DNA of 64,000 bases from CAVPHV01 sp963704825 (GTDB lineage Bacteria > Actinomycetota > Acidimicrobiia > Spongiisociales > UBA5794), in the NCBI GenBank assembly GCA_963704825.1, contig CAVPHV010000003.1, positions 186,001-250,000 on the forward strand, read 5' to 3'. This document shows positions 24,946 through 33,427 of this stretch, in pieces. Positions within the stretch are counted from its first letter, which is position 1, and every line of letters begins with the position of its first letter. The translations under genes and the position numbers were made by a program. Below the pieces are notes generated by a model. It was given only the letters and a program-made list of their open reading frames with translations, was not told the origin of the DNA and did no database searches.

Positions 24946-26493
24946 ATGAGAACTATCTCGATGCGAACGTTCATCCTCATTGTGGCCTCATCCGCCGTGC
25001 TAGTCGCGGCATGCGCCGGGCCCAGTGTGCTCGTGGCCGGAGAGTCGGCGCGGTCACCTGAACCCGGGCCACCGACGTTTCCCGTTCGTGTAGTTGCCGG
25101 CGACGACCTCACTCCCCTCGGTGCTGAGATCACCTTGGAGCAGGTTGACCTCGCCACAACGGCGGCCGGAACCGCCACCGTCGTTTGGCAGGAGGAGTGG
25201 ACCGGTGAGGTCATCGGCATGACGGTGTCGACGGCTGGATTCCACGCCCAGACGATCGAGATAGCCGAGATTCCCGATGATGAGGTCGAGGTGCGAATGG
25301 AACCGGTGGTCCTCGAAGGGAAGGTCACGACCGAGGACGGCAGACCATTGCCCGAGACCGCGATTGAGCTCGGGGGTCGTGAACTTGTTACCGATGAGGT
25401 GGGGGAGTACCGGATCAACCGGGCGGTCGCCGGCGATATGACCTTACGCCGACCCGCTTGGGAGACGGCAGTCGTCCCCTACGACGGCACATCGGCCCAG
25501 CTCGACGTGGTCATGGACCCGCTGATCGTGAGGGCGCTGCGCGTCCAAGCCGAAAAGGCCGGCGACGGTGAGTCGTGGCGCAAGTTGCTCAGGCTCAGTC
25601 AGACCACCGACATCAACGGGATGGTGGTTGACCTCAAGGACGAAGCCGGCGTCGTCAAGTACGACACCGGGATTGCGCTTGCCCACGAAATCGGCGCCGT
25701 TCAGCCTGCATACGACATCACATCCATCGTCGCCGACATGGACGAACTCGAGCTCTACAAGATCGCCAGGATCGTCGCCTTCCAAGACCCGTACTTGGCG
25801 ATCGACTACCCGGACCTGGCCACCATCGACTCGAAGACCGGTCGTCCCTGGGAGACAAAGAGCGGCCGCGCCTGGCTCGACCCGACCGACCCCGCGGCGT
25901 GGGAGTACCCGCTGTCGTTGGCGGAAGAGGCGTGCCGTCTCGGCTTCGACGAGGTGCAGTTCGACTACGCCCAGTTCCCGGTTGGCGGCGTGTCGACTGC
26001 GCAGTTCGACGAACTCGTCTACAACGATGCGTACTACGAGGACGAAGCCCAGTTCCTCCGCATCGAGACGATCTCGGCGTTCCTGCAAGAGGCCCACGAC
26101 CGTCTCTATCCGGCCGGGTGTGCCCTGGCCGCCGACATCCTGGCCATCACCCTCGAGAGCCGGTCTGATGAGGGCATCGGCCAGCAGCCGGGACCACTTT
26201 CGTCGGCGGTTGATGTGTTGAGCCCGATGATCTACTCGTACGCGTATGCGCCCGGCTGGCGTGACTACGAGGATCCCAATGAGCATGCACCCGAGATCGT
26301 GCAGACGGCGCTGGACGCCGGGATACCTCGGCTCGAGGGCCCCGCCATCTACCGCCCCTGGCTGCAGCGGGCCAAACTCGAGCCGCCGGAGATCCGGGCC
26401 TTGTGGGGTATCGCCGAAGATCGTTCGCTGGGATGGATGCTGTGGAGCGAGAACTCGTCGTTCGGGCCCAACATGCTCCCGCCGATCAGGTGA
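24946..26493 (+). CDS. Putative glycoside hydrolase lipoprotein (DUF4015 type)
   Basis: The 515-residue protein has a lipoprotein signal with lipobox near VLVAAC, so it is probably anchored outside the cell. Residues ~30-180 form carboxypeptidase-regulatory-like beta repeats (EGKVTTEDGRPLPETAIELG). The rest is a barrel with INGMVVDLKDEAGVV, GFDEVQFDYAQFPVGG and LSPMIYSYAYAPGW, matching predicted glycosidases of the DUF4015 family. The Asp in QFDYAQFP is a likely catalytic residue. Substrate unknown. The stop overlaps the uracil-DNA glycosylase start (GTGA). Confidence 0.8.
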   Translation: MRTISMRTFILIVASSAVLVAACAGPSVLVAGESARSPEPGPPTFPVRVVAGDDLTPLGAEITLEQVDLATTAAGTATVVWQEEWTGEVIGMTVSTAGFHAQTIEIAEIPDDEVEVRMEPVVLEGKVTTEDGRPLPETAIELGGRELVTDEVGEYRINRAVAGDMTLRRPAWETAVVPYDGTSAQLDVVMDPLIVRALRVQAEKAGDGESWRKLLRLSQTTDINGMVVDLKDEAGVVKYDTGIALAHEIGAVQPAYDITSIVADMDELELYKIARIVAFQDPYLAIDYPDLATIDSKTGRPWETKSGRAWLDPTDPAAWEYPLSLAEEACRLGFDEVQFDYAQFPVGGVSTAQFDELVYNDAYYEDEAQFLRIETISAFLQEAHDRLYPAGCALAADILAITLESRSDEGIGQQPGPLSSAVDVLSPMIYSYAYAPGWRDYEDPNEHAPEIVQTALDAGIPRLEGPAIYRPWLQRAKLEPPEIRALWGIAEDRSLGWMLWSENSSFGPNMLPPIR

Positions 26494-27194
26494 ACGAGCC
26501 GGCGGCCGGGGGCCTGGCCGAGTTGAGTGCCGCGGTCATCGAGTGCCGACTCTGCCCGCGCCTGGTGGCGTGGCGTGAGCAGGTGGCGGACGACAAACGA
26601 GCCGCCTACCGGGACGAGGACTACTGGGGTCGTCCGGTCCCGGGGTTTGGTGATTCGTCGGCTCGCCTCGTCGTCGTTGGGCTTGCCCCGGGAGCCCACG
26701 GGGCCAACCGGACGGGGCGAATGTTCACCGGGGACCGCAGCGGCGATTGGTTGTTTCGGTCTCTGCACCATGCCGGGTTCGCCGAACGTCCCGAATCGGT
26801 CAGTCGCGACGATGGCCAAGAATTGCGCGACGCCTGGATCACCGCACCGGTGCGTTGTGCGCCGCCCGACAACAAGCCGACGACGGGGGAACGGGACAAC
26901 TGTGCGAGGTGGTTCGACGCAGAGCTGGATCTGCTCGATCAGGTCGTCGTCTATGTGTGTCTCGGCCGGTACGGCTACGTCGCGTTCTGGCGTTACCTGC
27001 AGCGGCGCTTGGAGGCTTTGCCGCGTCCGCGGCCCCGCTTCGGGCACGGTGATGAGGTGGAATTGCCCGACGGCAGGCTGCTGCTCATGAGCTATCACCC
27101 GAGCCAACAGAACACGTTCACCGGCCGGCTCACGGGTCAGATGCTCGACGCCGTGTTTCTTCGGGCTCGAACGGCTATTGAGCTTCGTCGATGA
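26490..27194 (+). CDS. Family 5 uracil-DNA glycosylase (UDGb)
   Basis: This 234-residue enzyme removes uracil and other deaminated bases. Motif 1 is GLAPGAHGANRTGRMFTGDR; the active-site loop lacks the usual Asp/Asn of other families, as in UDGb. Motif 3 is SYHPSQQNTFTGRL. An N-terminal Cys pair (CRLCPRL) and later Cys residues are expected to hold a 4Fe-4S cluster. The GTG start overlaps the preceding TGA, giving translational coupling. Earlier in-frame starts fall inside the glycosidase gene. Its end overlaps the convergent M23 gene by 20 bp. Confidence 0.88.
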   Translation: MNEPAAGGLAELSAAVIECRLCPRLVAWREQVADDKRAAYRDEDYWGRPVPGFGDSSARLVVVGLAPGAHGANRTGRMFTGDRSGDWLFRSLHHAGFAERPESVSRDDGQELRDAWITAPVRCAPPDNKPTTGERDNCARWFDAELDLLDQVVVYVCLGRYGYVAFWRYLQRRLEALPRPRPRFGHGDEVELPDGRLLLMSYHPSQQNTFTGRLTGQMLDAVFLRARTAIELRR

Positions 27195-27786
27195 GTTCCA
27201 GCTCGCGCAGCTGGCGGTCCCACGCCGCTCTCAGGTAGGGATACGGGTTGAGATACCGGTCGTTGTGCTGGAGTTCGAAGTGGGTGTGCGCCACCCGGCT
27301 CTCGGCGTTGCCCGAGTCTCCGGTGTAACCGATCACGTCGCCGGCGGCGACGAAGTCGCCCACTTCGAGGCCGGGGGCGAACGCCGCCTCAGGACCACCG
27401 GCGCCATCGTCGGTCTCCGGCGTGTCGTTGTTCAGGTGGATGTACCAGGTCACCCAGTCGTCGGCGTGGCGGAGCCGGACATAGAAGCCAGAACGCCGTC
27501 CGTCTTCCATCGCCTCGACGAATCCGTCGGCGACGGCGTGCACCGGAGTGCCCTTCGGGGCGATGACGTCGGTGCCCTGGTGGCGACGCCCGCCGGAGCG
27601 GCTCGCTCCCCAGGTGTCGCTGAAGCCATCAATGATGTCATCGTGGAGGAAGCGGGTCATCACGAAGTCCTCGGGCGCGGCGTCTTCGGTTGCGGCCGCC
27701 GCCGCAGGTGGAGAAGCCGTCGCGGAGCCAAGGGCTGCGGCCGCAGCCAAGCTGACGACGACCGCGAGTCGGAACATGCGTGACAT
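27175..27786 (-). CDS. Secreted M23 family metallopeptidase (LytM-like)
   Basis: The 203-residue protein has a signal peptide (VVVSLAAAAALGSATA) and a compact LytM domain: first zinc ligands in RRHQGTDVIAPKG (His-x3-Asp), the VHAVADGFV strand, and the catalytic HTHFELQH (HxH). Such enzymes cut peptidoglycan cross-bridges, or act as docking partners when degenerate; here the zinc triad looks intact. The ribosome site GAGGTGATC precedes the ATG. It stands alone, divergent from the sufD operon. Confidence 0.88.
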   Translation of the reverse strand: MSRMFRLAVVVSLAAAAALGSATASPPAAAAATEDAAPEDFVMTRFLHDDIIDGFSDTWGASRSGGRRHQGTDVIAPKGTPVHAVADGFVEAMEDGRRSGFYVRLRHADDWVTWYIHLNNDTPETDDGAGGPEAAFAPGLEVGDFVAAGDVIGYTGDSGNAESRVAHTHFELQHNDRYLNPYPYLRAAWDRQLRELELIDEAQ

Positions 27787-28007
27787 GGTGGATCACCTCG
27801 AACAAGTTGGGGAGAGCGACCCGCAGCGCCGGCGCCCCTACCGCGACAGAAGCGAGTCGTGAAGCGGGCAGGTTATGCCGATTCTGGGAGTAAGCAAGCT
27901 TATGCCTGGGAGAAACAGGGAGTTGTGGCTCGGAGAGGCCGAGGGCTTTGGGGTAGGAAGCCGGACGCCGGTAGTCTGCGGCCTCCGCTTCGTGGAGTGA
28001 CTCACCC

Positions 28008-29300
28008 TTGATACCGCTCGACAACACCGCACTGCAACGCGCAACTTCCGGAGTTCCGGAGTGGCTCGCGGTGCGGCGCACCGCCGGCTACGACCACTTC
28101 GACAAGCTCGCCATGCCGACCTCACAAGAAGAGGTCTGGAAGTACGTCGACCTCGATTTCGACCTCGCCGACTATGCAATGGCCGACCACGCTGGGCCTG
28201 CCCTGGCAGGTGCCGACGAGTTGGCCGATGCGATCCCCACCGCCGCGGGGAGGCTCCAGGTCATCGACGGCGTTGTGTCGTCGGTCGAACCGGTTGGCTC
28301 CGCCGCGGTGGTGTTCGATTCGGTGCTCGTCGCGGCCTGGGAGCACTCAGAACTGCTCGAGGCTCGCTACGGCGCGGCAATTCCGCCCGACCTCGACAAG
28401 TTCGCCGCCGCCGCGGCCGCCTTCTCGAGCGATGGCGTCGCCATGGCCATCCCCGCGGGCGTGGCGGTCACCGATCCCTTCTATATCGACGTCCAAGCGA
28501 TCACCCCCGGCACCGTCAGCTTTCCCCGAGTCGTGGTCGATATCGGTTCGTCCGCTCAGGCGTCTCTCGTCATCAACTACCGCTCACCTCATGACGCTCG
28601 GCTCGTCGTGGTCCCCGACCTCGAGATCACCGTTGGGCAGAACGCAAAGGTGGATGTCACCATCGTGCAGAACTGGGGCTACGAGACCCGCGCCATCTCT
28701 CACGTCAATGCCAACGTCGGGCGGGACGCTCGGGTGCAAATCGCCGAGGCCGGCCTCGGTGGCAAGCTCTCCCGGCTGCATCTCTCTGTTGACCTGGAAG
28801 GCCGCGGCTCGTCGGCCGAGATCCTCGGTGCCTTCTTCGGCGAGCGCGATCAGATTCTCGACTATCGCTACTTCATGCGCCATATCGGCACGAACACGGA
28901 CTCCGACATGTTCCTGAAGGGCGGCGTAGAGGACGAGGCGCTCTCTGTGTTCACCGGAATGATTCGGATCGAGGAGAGTGCTCAGAAGACGAACGCCTTC
29001 CAGACGAACCGCAATCTCCTGCTCTCCGACGGCGCCGCCGCGCAATCGGTTCCCAACCTCGAGATCCTTGCCAACGACGTCCGCTGCGGCCATGGCTCAA
29101 CGGTTGGGCCGCTCGATGCCGAGCAGCGCTACTACCTCATGAGTCGCGGGCTGGACCGGGCTCGCTCCGATCGTTTGCAGGTTCGAGGTTTCTTCGACCA
29201 GGCGTTGTCGCGCTTCCCGATCTCCGAATTGGTCGCGCCGATCAGCCATTGGATCAATCAGAAATACGTGGCGGCCCAAGCAGAAGGAAGGGTGCGATGA
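28008..29300 (+). CDS. sufD: SufD iron-sulphur cluster assembly protein
   Basis: The 430-residue SufD starts at a TTG with GGAG upstream. It shows the N-terminal Trp-Lys-Tyr motif (SQEEVWKYVDLDFDL) and the beta-helix core. The C-terminal signature is NDVRCGHGSTVGPLDAEQRY, in which His contributes to cluster assembly with SufB Cys. It partners SufB and SufC. It heads a tight operon with a Rieske ferredoxin and sufC (ATGA overlaps), but lies 8 kb from sufB, an unusual split. No intein is present here. Confidence 0.93.
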   Translation: MIPLDNTALQRATSGVPEWLAVRRTAGYDHFDKLAMPTSQEEVWKYVDLDFDLADYAMADHAGPALAGADELADAIPTAAGRLQVIDGVVSSVEPVGSAAVVFDSVLVAAWEHSELLEARYGAAIPPDLDKFAAAAAAFSSDGVAMAIPAGVAVTDPFYIDVQAITPGTVSFPRVVVDIGSSAQASLVINYRSPHDARLVVVPDLEITVGQNAKVDVTIVQNWGYETRAISHVNANVGRDARVQIAEAGLGGKLSRLHLSVDLEGRGSSAEILGAFFGERDQILDYRYFMRHIGTNTDSDMFLKGGVEDEALSVFTGMIRIEESAQKTNAFQTNRNLLLSDGAAAQSVPNLEILANDVRCGHGSTVGPLDAEQRYYLMSRGLDRARSDRLQVRGFFDQALSRFPISELVAPISHWINQKYVAAQAEGRVR

Positions 29301-29635
29301 GCCGGGTTGTGATTGCGCCACTCACCGAGCTTCCCGAGGGCCGCGGCATTCGGGTCGAAGTCGGTGAGCACCGGGTGGCCGTGTTCCGGATCGGTGACAG
29401 CGTCTACGCCATCGGCGATCGTTGTACGCACGCCGAGGCCTCGCTGGCCGAGGGGGAGCTCTTCGGGACTGAGGTCGAGTGTCCACGCCATGGATCGGAG
29501 TTCGATCTCAAAACCGGGGTCCCCGGGTCGTTCCCGGCGACCCGGCCGGTGCCGGTGTATGAGGTCGCCGTGGTCGATGGCGAGGTCATGCTGACCTTGC
29601 CCGACGACGACCAAGATGGGGAGGCTTCATCATGA
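29297..29635 (+). CDS. Rieske [2Fe-2S] ferredoxin of the SUF operon
   Basis: The 112-residue Rieske-fold protein has both ligand pairs, CTHAEASL (Cys-x-His) and CPRHGSEFDL (Cys-x2-His). It lies between sufD and sufC with 4-bp ATGA overlaps at both ends, so translation is coupled. Rieske-type ferredoxins recur in actinobacterial SUF operons and may supply electrons for assembly or for a non-haem oxygenase. The acidic C-terminal tail (DDDQDGEASS) is unusual but minor. Confidence 0.9.
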   Translation: MSRVVIAPLTELPEGRGIRVEVGEHRVAVFRIGDSVYAIGDRCTHAEASLAEGELFGTEVECPRHGSEFDLKTGVPGSFPATRPVPVYEVAVVDGEVMLTLPDDDQDGEASS

Positions 29636-30405
29636 CGACGGCGCTGAAGATCGCCCAGGTGAAGGCTCGGCTCGGTGATCTCGAGATCCTCAAGGGTGTT
29701 GACCTCGAAGTGCCCTTTGGTGAAGTCCACGCACTCATGGGGCCGAACGGTTCCGGCAAGTCGACGCTGTGCCATGTGCTGATGGGCAAGGCTGAGTATG
29801 AGGCGGAAGGGTCCGCTACGGTGGCCGGCCGCGAGATCATGGGGCTTGCCGTCGACGAACGGGCCAGGGCCGGTTTGTTCGAGGCGTTCCAGTATCCGAT
29901 CGAAGTTCCGGGCGTCACCCTCGACGAGCTCGTCACAGAGATGGAGGGGGTTTCCGCCGATCCCATCGCTTTCGAGGGGAGGCTGGTGGCAGCCGCGGAT
30001 CGACTTGGGATGGCACGGTTCATGCAACGTCCCATCAACGAAGGTCTTTCGGGGGGAGAGAAGAAGCGCTCGGAGATCTTCCAACTCGCCGTGGCCAGTC
30101 CCGCGATTGCAGTGCTCGACGAGATCGATTCCGGCCTCGACATCGACGCCGTTCGAGAGGTGGCGGAGCTCGTCGAACAACTCCGTAGCCCCAAACTCGG
30201 AGTGCTCATCATCACCCACTACAGCCGGATTCTCCGCTATATGCGGCCCGACAAGGTGCATGTGATGCTCGACGGGCGCATCGTGCGCAGCGGCGGGCCT
30301 GAGGTTGCCGAGGAGCTGGAAGACCAGGGCTATGAAGTCCTGCGGCGGGAGCTCGGCTTGGCAGCCGTTTCCGCCGATAGCGCTGATCCTCTCGCCGACC
30401 TGTAG
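29632..30405 (+). CDS. sufC: SufC ATPase (first copy)
   Basis: The 257-residue ABC-type ATPase of the SufBCD scaffold has Walker A GPNGSGKST, a SufC-type signature GLSGGEKKRSE and Walker B LDEIDSGLD. It drives the conformational change of SufB-SufD during cluster assembly. It is encoded directly after sufD and the Rieske protein. A second sufC at 47073-47834 differs at many positions (FSGGERKRNE, LDETDSGLD), so these are old paralogues rather than a fresh duplication. Confidence 0.92.
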   Translation: MTTALKIAQVKARLGDLEILKGVDLEVPFGEVHALMGPNGSGKSTLCHVLMGKAEYEAEGSATVAGREIMGLAVDERARAGLFEAFQYPIEVPGVTLDELVTEMEGVSADPIAFEGRLVAAADRLGMARFMQRPINEGLSGGEKKRSEIFQLAVASPAIAVLDEIDSGLDIDAVREVAELVEQLRSPKLGVLIITHYSRILRYMRPDKVHVMLDGRIVRSGGPEVAEELEDQGYEVLRRELGLAAVSADSADPLADL

Positions 30406-30432
30406 CCTGCCGCGGGCCACCGAGGAGGCGGG

Positions 30433-30867
30433 CTGAGCGATTCCGATGAGATCCAGTGGTCGTTTGCCGACCCGGCCGACGCCCGGTCCTACCTGTGGCA
30501 GCTCGCCAAGCTGTGGGGGATGTGGCTCGCCGGGCTCGGCATCCTGTTCCTGACTTCGAGCTGGATGCTGATCGTCTTCGGAATCCTGTTGTTGGTAGCT
30601 CTCCCGGTACTGGCCTCACCGCTGACGGCTCGAGCCGAAGTGATGTTTCCCGACCATGAAGCCGTTGATCGCACGTCGTTGGGGACCGCGTCCGGCCGGG
30701 GAACAAACCGAGACCTGGCGGTGCGGCAGCTGGTCTATGGGGCGGCTCCGGTACGTGCCGCCCTCTCTACCATCGGGGCGAGCCAAGCCTGGGTGGGATT
30801 GCTCTACCTGGGTATCGGAGTCACGATGGCGGCCTTCGCATATGTGGTGATCGATGTCTTCCTCTAG
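30433..30867 (+). CDS. Small membrane protein, probable CTG start
   Basis: The protein has two membrane-helix regions (GMWLAGLGILFLTSSWMLIV and WVGLLYLGIGVTMAAFAYVV) separated by a polar loop. A CTG at 30433 follows GAGGAGG by 4 nt and opens a protein-like frame (SDSDEIQWSFADPADARSYL) that has no ATG, GTG or TTG before 30520. Starting at the ATG at 30520 would lose this region and has no good ribosome site. The end overlaps the sirtuin start by 14 bp, so translation is coupled. No family recognised; about 144 residues if CTG is used. Confidence 0.6.
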   Translation: MSDSDEIQWSFADPADARSYLWQLAKLWGMWLAGLGILFLTSSWMLIVFGILLLVALPVLASPLTARAEVMFPDHEAVDRTSLGTASGRGTNRDLAVRQLVYGAAPVRAALSTIGASQAWVGLLYLGIGVTMAAFAYVVIDVFL

Positions 30868-31630
30868 CGCCCCGCTTGTCCGTTTGGTCCGGCTGCTCGT
30901 CGGCTCGAGGCATATGCTCATCTTCACCGGCGCCGGCATCTCGACCGCCAGCGGCATCCCCGACTACCGCGGACCCAAGGGGGTGTGGCAGACGCGGGCT
31001 CCCGTTTTCTACGACGATTTCCTGAGTTCCGACGAAGCCCGCCGCGAGTACTGGCAGCAGAAGTTGGAGGATCGGACCGAGTGGGGAACCGCCGCTCCCA
31101 ACGAGGTGCACCACGCCATTGTTGCCCTCGAGCAGGCGGGCCGGGTGGAGATGGTGGTCACCCAGAACATCGACGGGCTACATCGGGCGGCTGGGACGTC
31201 CCCGGAGAGACTGGTGGAGTTGCACGGCACCGTCGGCGAAGTCGAGTGTCAGGCCTGCGGGCACCGCACCGAGCCGGGGCCGCACTTCGCCGCCTTCGCA
31301 GCCACCGGTGAGCCGCCACGTTGTGACTGCGGCGGGTTCCTCAAGCCGGCCACCATCAGCTTCGGCCAGTCGTTGCGTCAGGAAGATCTGATGCGCGCTT
31401 TCAGCGCCGCCGAACGTGCCGATCTCGTACTTGCCCTGGGTTCGACGCTGTCGGTGACCCCGGCGGCCAACATCCCACTGTACGCAGCCGAGCGCGACAC
31501 GCCCTATGTGATCGTGAATCGCGGGGCCACGGACCACGACCGCCTCTCCGTGGTGACCCTCAGAGTGGAAGGCGATGTCGGCGAGGTCCTGGTGCCTGCG
31601 GTTGCCGAGGTCCTCGCCTCGCAAGCCTGA
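30854..31630 (+). CDS. NAD-dependent protein deacylase (sirtuin)
   Basis: The 258-residue SIR2 enzyme has the NAD loop GAGISTASGIPDYRGPKGVW, the catalytic core TQNIDGLHRAAG and ELHG with its general-base His. The zinc module has CQAC and a contracted CDCGG pair. It consumes NAD to remove acyl groups from lysines. The phosphate-site SFGQSL and GSTLSV motifs are present. It overlaps the upstream membrane-protein gene. NAD salvage enzymes PncB and PncA are encoded 4 and 14 kb away. Confidence 0.92.
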   Translation: MSSSSAPLVRLVRLLVGSRHMLIFTGAGISTASGIPDYRGPKGVWQTRAPVFYDDFLSSDEARREYWQQKLEDRTEWGTAAPNEVHHAIVALEQAGRVEMVVTQNIDGLHRAAGTSPERLVELHGTVGEVECQACGHRTEPGPHFAAFAATGEPPRCDCGGFLKPATISFGQSLRQEDLMRAFSAAERADLVLALGSTLSVTPAANIPLYAAERDTPYVIVNRGATDHDRLSVVTLRVEGDVGEVLVPAVAEVLASQA

Positions 31631-31635
31631 GCCGT

Positions 31636-31658
31636 GACCCTCGGCCCTACTGAGGGTC
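31636..31658 (+). terminator. Hairpin between the sirtuin and fumC genes
   Basis: GACCCTC and GAGGGTC form a 7-bp stem with a 9-nt loop, placed 6 bp after the sirtuin stop. There is no T-tract, so it could be a weak terminator or merely RNA-end protection. Confidence 0.35.
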
Positions 31659-31716
31659 CGTCGGCCCTCACTAGGCTTTGGGGACAATCCACATTTTCTC
31701 GGTGTCAGGAGCAGCA

Positions 31717-33105
31717 ATGCGTATCGAACGCGACTCGATGGGTGAAGTCCAGGTACCCGACGATGCCTACTACGGCGCCTCGACCCAGCGAGCGGTCGAC
31801 AACTTCCCGATCTCGAATCTTCGCTTTGGGCGGCGCTTCATCTGGGCCCTCGGCCTGATCAAGGGCTCGGCGGCGCGAGTCTCCGGACAACTCGGCTACG
31901 TCGATGTAACGACCGCTGCGGCCATCGCCGATGCCGCCGACGAAGTGAAGGCGGGCGACTGGGACGAGCAGTTCGTGCTCGACATCTTTCAGACCGGTTC
32001 GGGCACCTCGTCGAACACCAACGCCAACGAGGTCATCGCACATCGTGCCAATCTGGTTCTCGGCGGCGACCTCGAGTCGAAGCTGGTCCATCCCAACGAC
32101 CACGTCAACTTCGGTCAATCGTCAAACGACGTCATCCCGACCGCGATTCATGTCGCGGCAGTCGCCGCGATGCGGGAGGATCTGCTGCCTGCACTGGAAG
32201 GATTGGCGGGGGCGCTGCGGGTGAAGTCGGCCGAGTTCTCGGATGTGGTCAAGTCGGGCCGCACCCACCTGATGGATGCCACCCCGGTCACCCTCGGCCA
32301 GGAGTTTGCCGGCTACGCCACCCAGGTCGAACGAGGCATCCAGCGGATCGAGAAGGTCTTGCCTGAGTTGGAGGAACTGGCCTTGGGCGGTACCGCAGTC
32401 GGCACAGGTCTCAACGCCCCGGACGGGTTCCCGGCGGCGGTGATCGCCGATATGGCAGCCGTGTCGGGTTTCCCGTTTCGAGAGGCGTTGGACCACTTCG
32501 AGGCCCAGGCGGCCAAGGACGCCGCGGTGTTCGCGTCGGGCGCCCTCAAGACGGTGGCTCAGTCGCTCTTCAAGATCGCGAATGACTTGCGTTGGCTCTC
32601 GAGCGGCCCGCGGACCGGGATCGCCGAGATTCGGCTGCCGTCACTCCAGCCGGGCTCCTCGATCATGCCGGGCAAGGTCAACCCCGTCATGTCGGAGATG
32701 GTGATGCAGGTCGCCGCCCAGGTCATCGGCAACGACACGGCCGTCACCTGGGGCGGGGCCAATGGCAACTTCGAACTCAACGTGATGATGCCGCTGATTG
32801 CGCACAACCTGCTCGAGTCGATCGAGTTGTTGGCGAATGCGGCCGACACCTTCCGGGAGCGGTGCATCGTCGGCATCGAGGCCAACGTCGAGCGAGCCCG
32901 CGACTTGGCGGAGCGCAACATCATCGTCGTCACGGCGCTGAACCCCCACATCGGCTACGACAACGGAGCCATCGCGGCCAAGGAGGCCTTCGCCAGCGGC
33001 CGCAACGTCCGCGACGTCGTGGTCGAGAAAGGCTGGCTCACCGCCGAGCAGGTCGACGACCTGCTCGACATCAAGCGCATGACCGAAGGCGGCATCATCG
33101 AGTGA
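31717..33105 (+). CDS. fumC: Class II fumarate hydratase
   Basis: This 462-residue fumarase interconverts fumarate and malate in the citric acid cycle. Family signatures are TGSGTSSNTNANEVIAHRAN, HVNFGQSSNDVIPTAIH, SGRTHLMDATPVTLGQE (catalytic His) and the flexible loop GSSIMPGKVNPV. It is iron-free, so independent of the SUF genes. The start is the ATG at 31717, with AGGAGC 7 nt upstream; an earlier GTG at 31678 lacks a ribosome site. Confidence 0.95.
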   Translation: MRIERDSMGEVQVPDDAYYGASTQRAVDNFPISNLRFGRRFIWALGLIKGSAARVSGQLGYVDVTTAAAIADAADEVKAGDWDEQFVLDIFQTGSGTSSNTNANEVIAHRANLVLGGDLESKLVHPNDHVNFGQSSNDVIPTAIHVAAVAAMREDLLPALEGLAGALRVKSAEFSDVVKSGRTHLMDATPVTLGQEFAGYATQVERGIQRIEKVLPELEELALGGTAVGTGLNAPDGFPAAVIADMAAVSGFPFREALDHFEAQAAKDAAVFASGALKTVAQSLFKIANDLRWLSSGPRTGIAEIRLPSLQPGSSIMPGKVNPVMSEMVMQVAAQVIGNDTAVTWGGANGNFELNVMMPLIAHNLLESIELLANAADTFRERCIVGIEANVERARDLAERNIIVVTALNPHIGYDNGAIAAKEAFASGRNVRDVVVEKGWLTAEQVDDLLDIKRMTEGGIIE

Positions 33106-33154
33106 TCCTTCGTGCTTGAATCCCAGCTTTGCTCCATCTGAAGAGGTAACGGGA

Positions 33155-33391
33155 ATGGCAACGAGCCACTATTGCGACGGCAAGTGGCGAGACGGCACCG
33201 TCTCCGAATGCCCGAAGCACAAGAAACTGAGTGGGAGACAACCCACAGTGCACCGCGGCGTCGGGTCCCCCGGAGGCTTCAAGAGCACCAAACCGGCCTC
33301 TGAATCGACCCCGAAGCCCGAGAGCAAGGATTCGTCCGCGCCGAAACCGTCCGCCCCGAAACCGTCCGGCTCGAAGGGCGGCGACCACTAG
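33155..33391 (+). CDS. Small hypothetical protein with Cys-rich head and Pro/Ser/Lys tail
   Basis: The 78-residue protein has a head HYCDGKWRDGTVSECPKHKK, with two Cys and two His that could bind a metal. A disordered tail (PKPSAPKPSGSKGGDH) follows. It starts at an ATG after GAGG. It lies in the 320-bp gap between fumC and the MFS gene on the same strand. I do not recognise the family. Confidence 0.6.
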   Translation: MATSHYCDGKWRDGTVSECPKHKKLSGRQPTVHRGVGSPGGFKSTKPASESTPKPESKDSSAPKPSAPKPSGSKGGDH

Positions 33392-33427
33392 GAGGGCCAC
33401 CAACCGCTCGACCGGTACGCTCTGGGA

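Noticed and set aside
27787..28007. Possible cyclic di-AMP riboswitch upstream of the M23 peptidase
   Set aside because: Such riboswitches often precede cell-wall hydrolases, but I could not find the conserved core sequences. Only a short dyad TAAGC-AA-GCTTA at 27891-27902 is visible.
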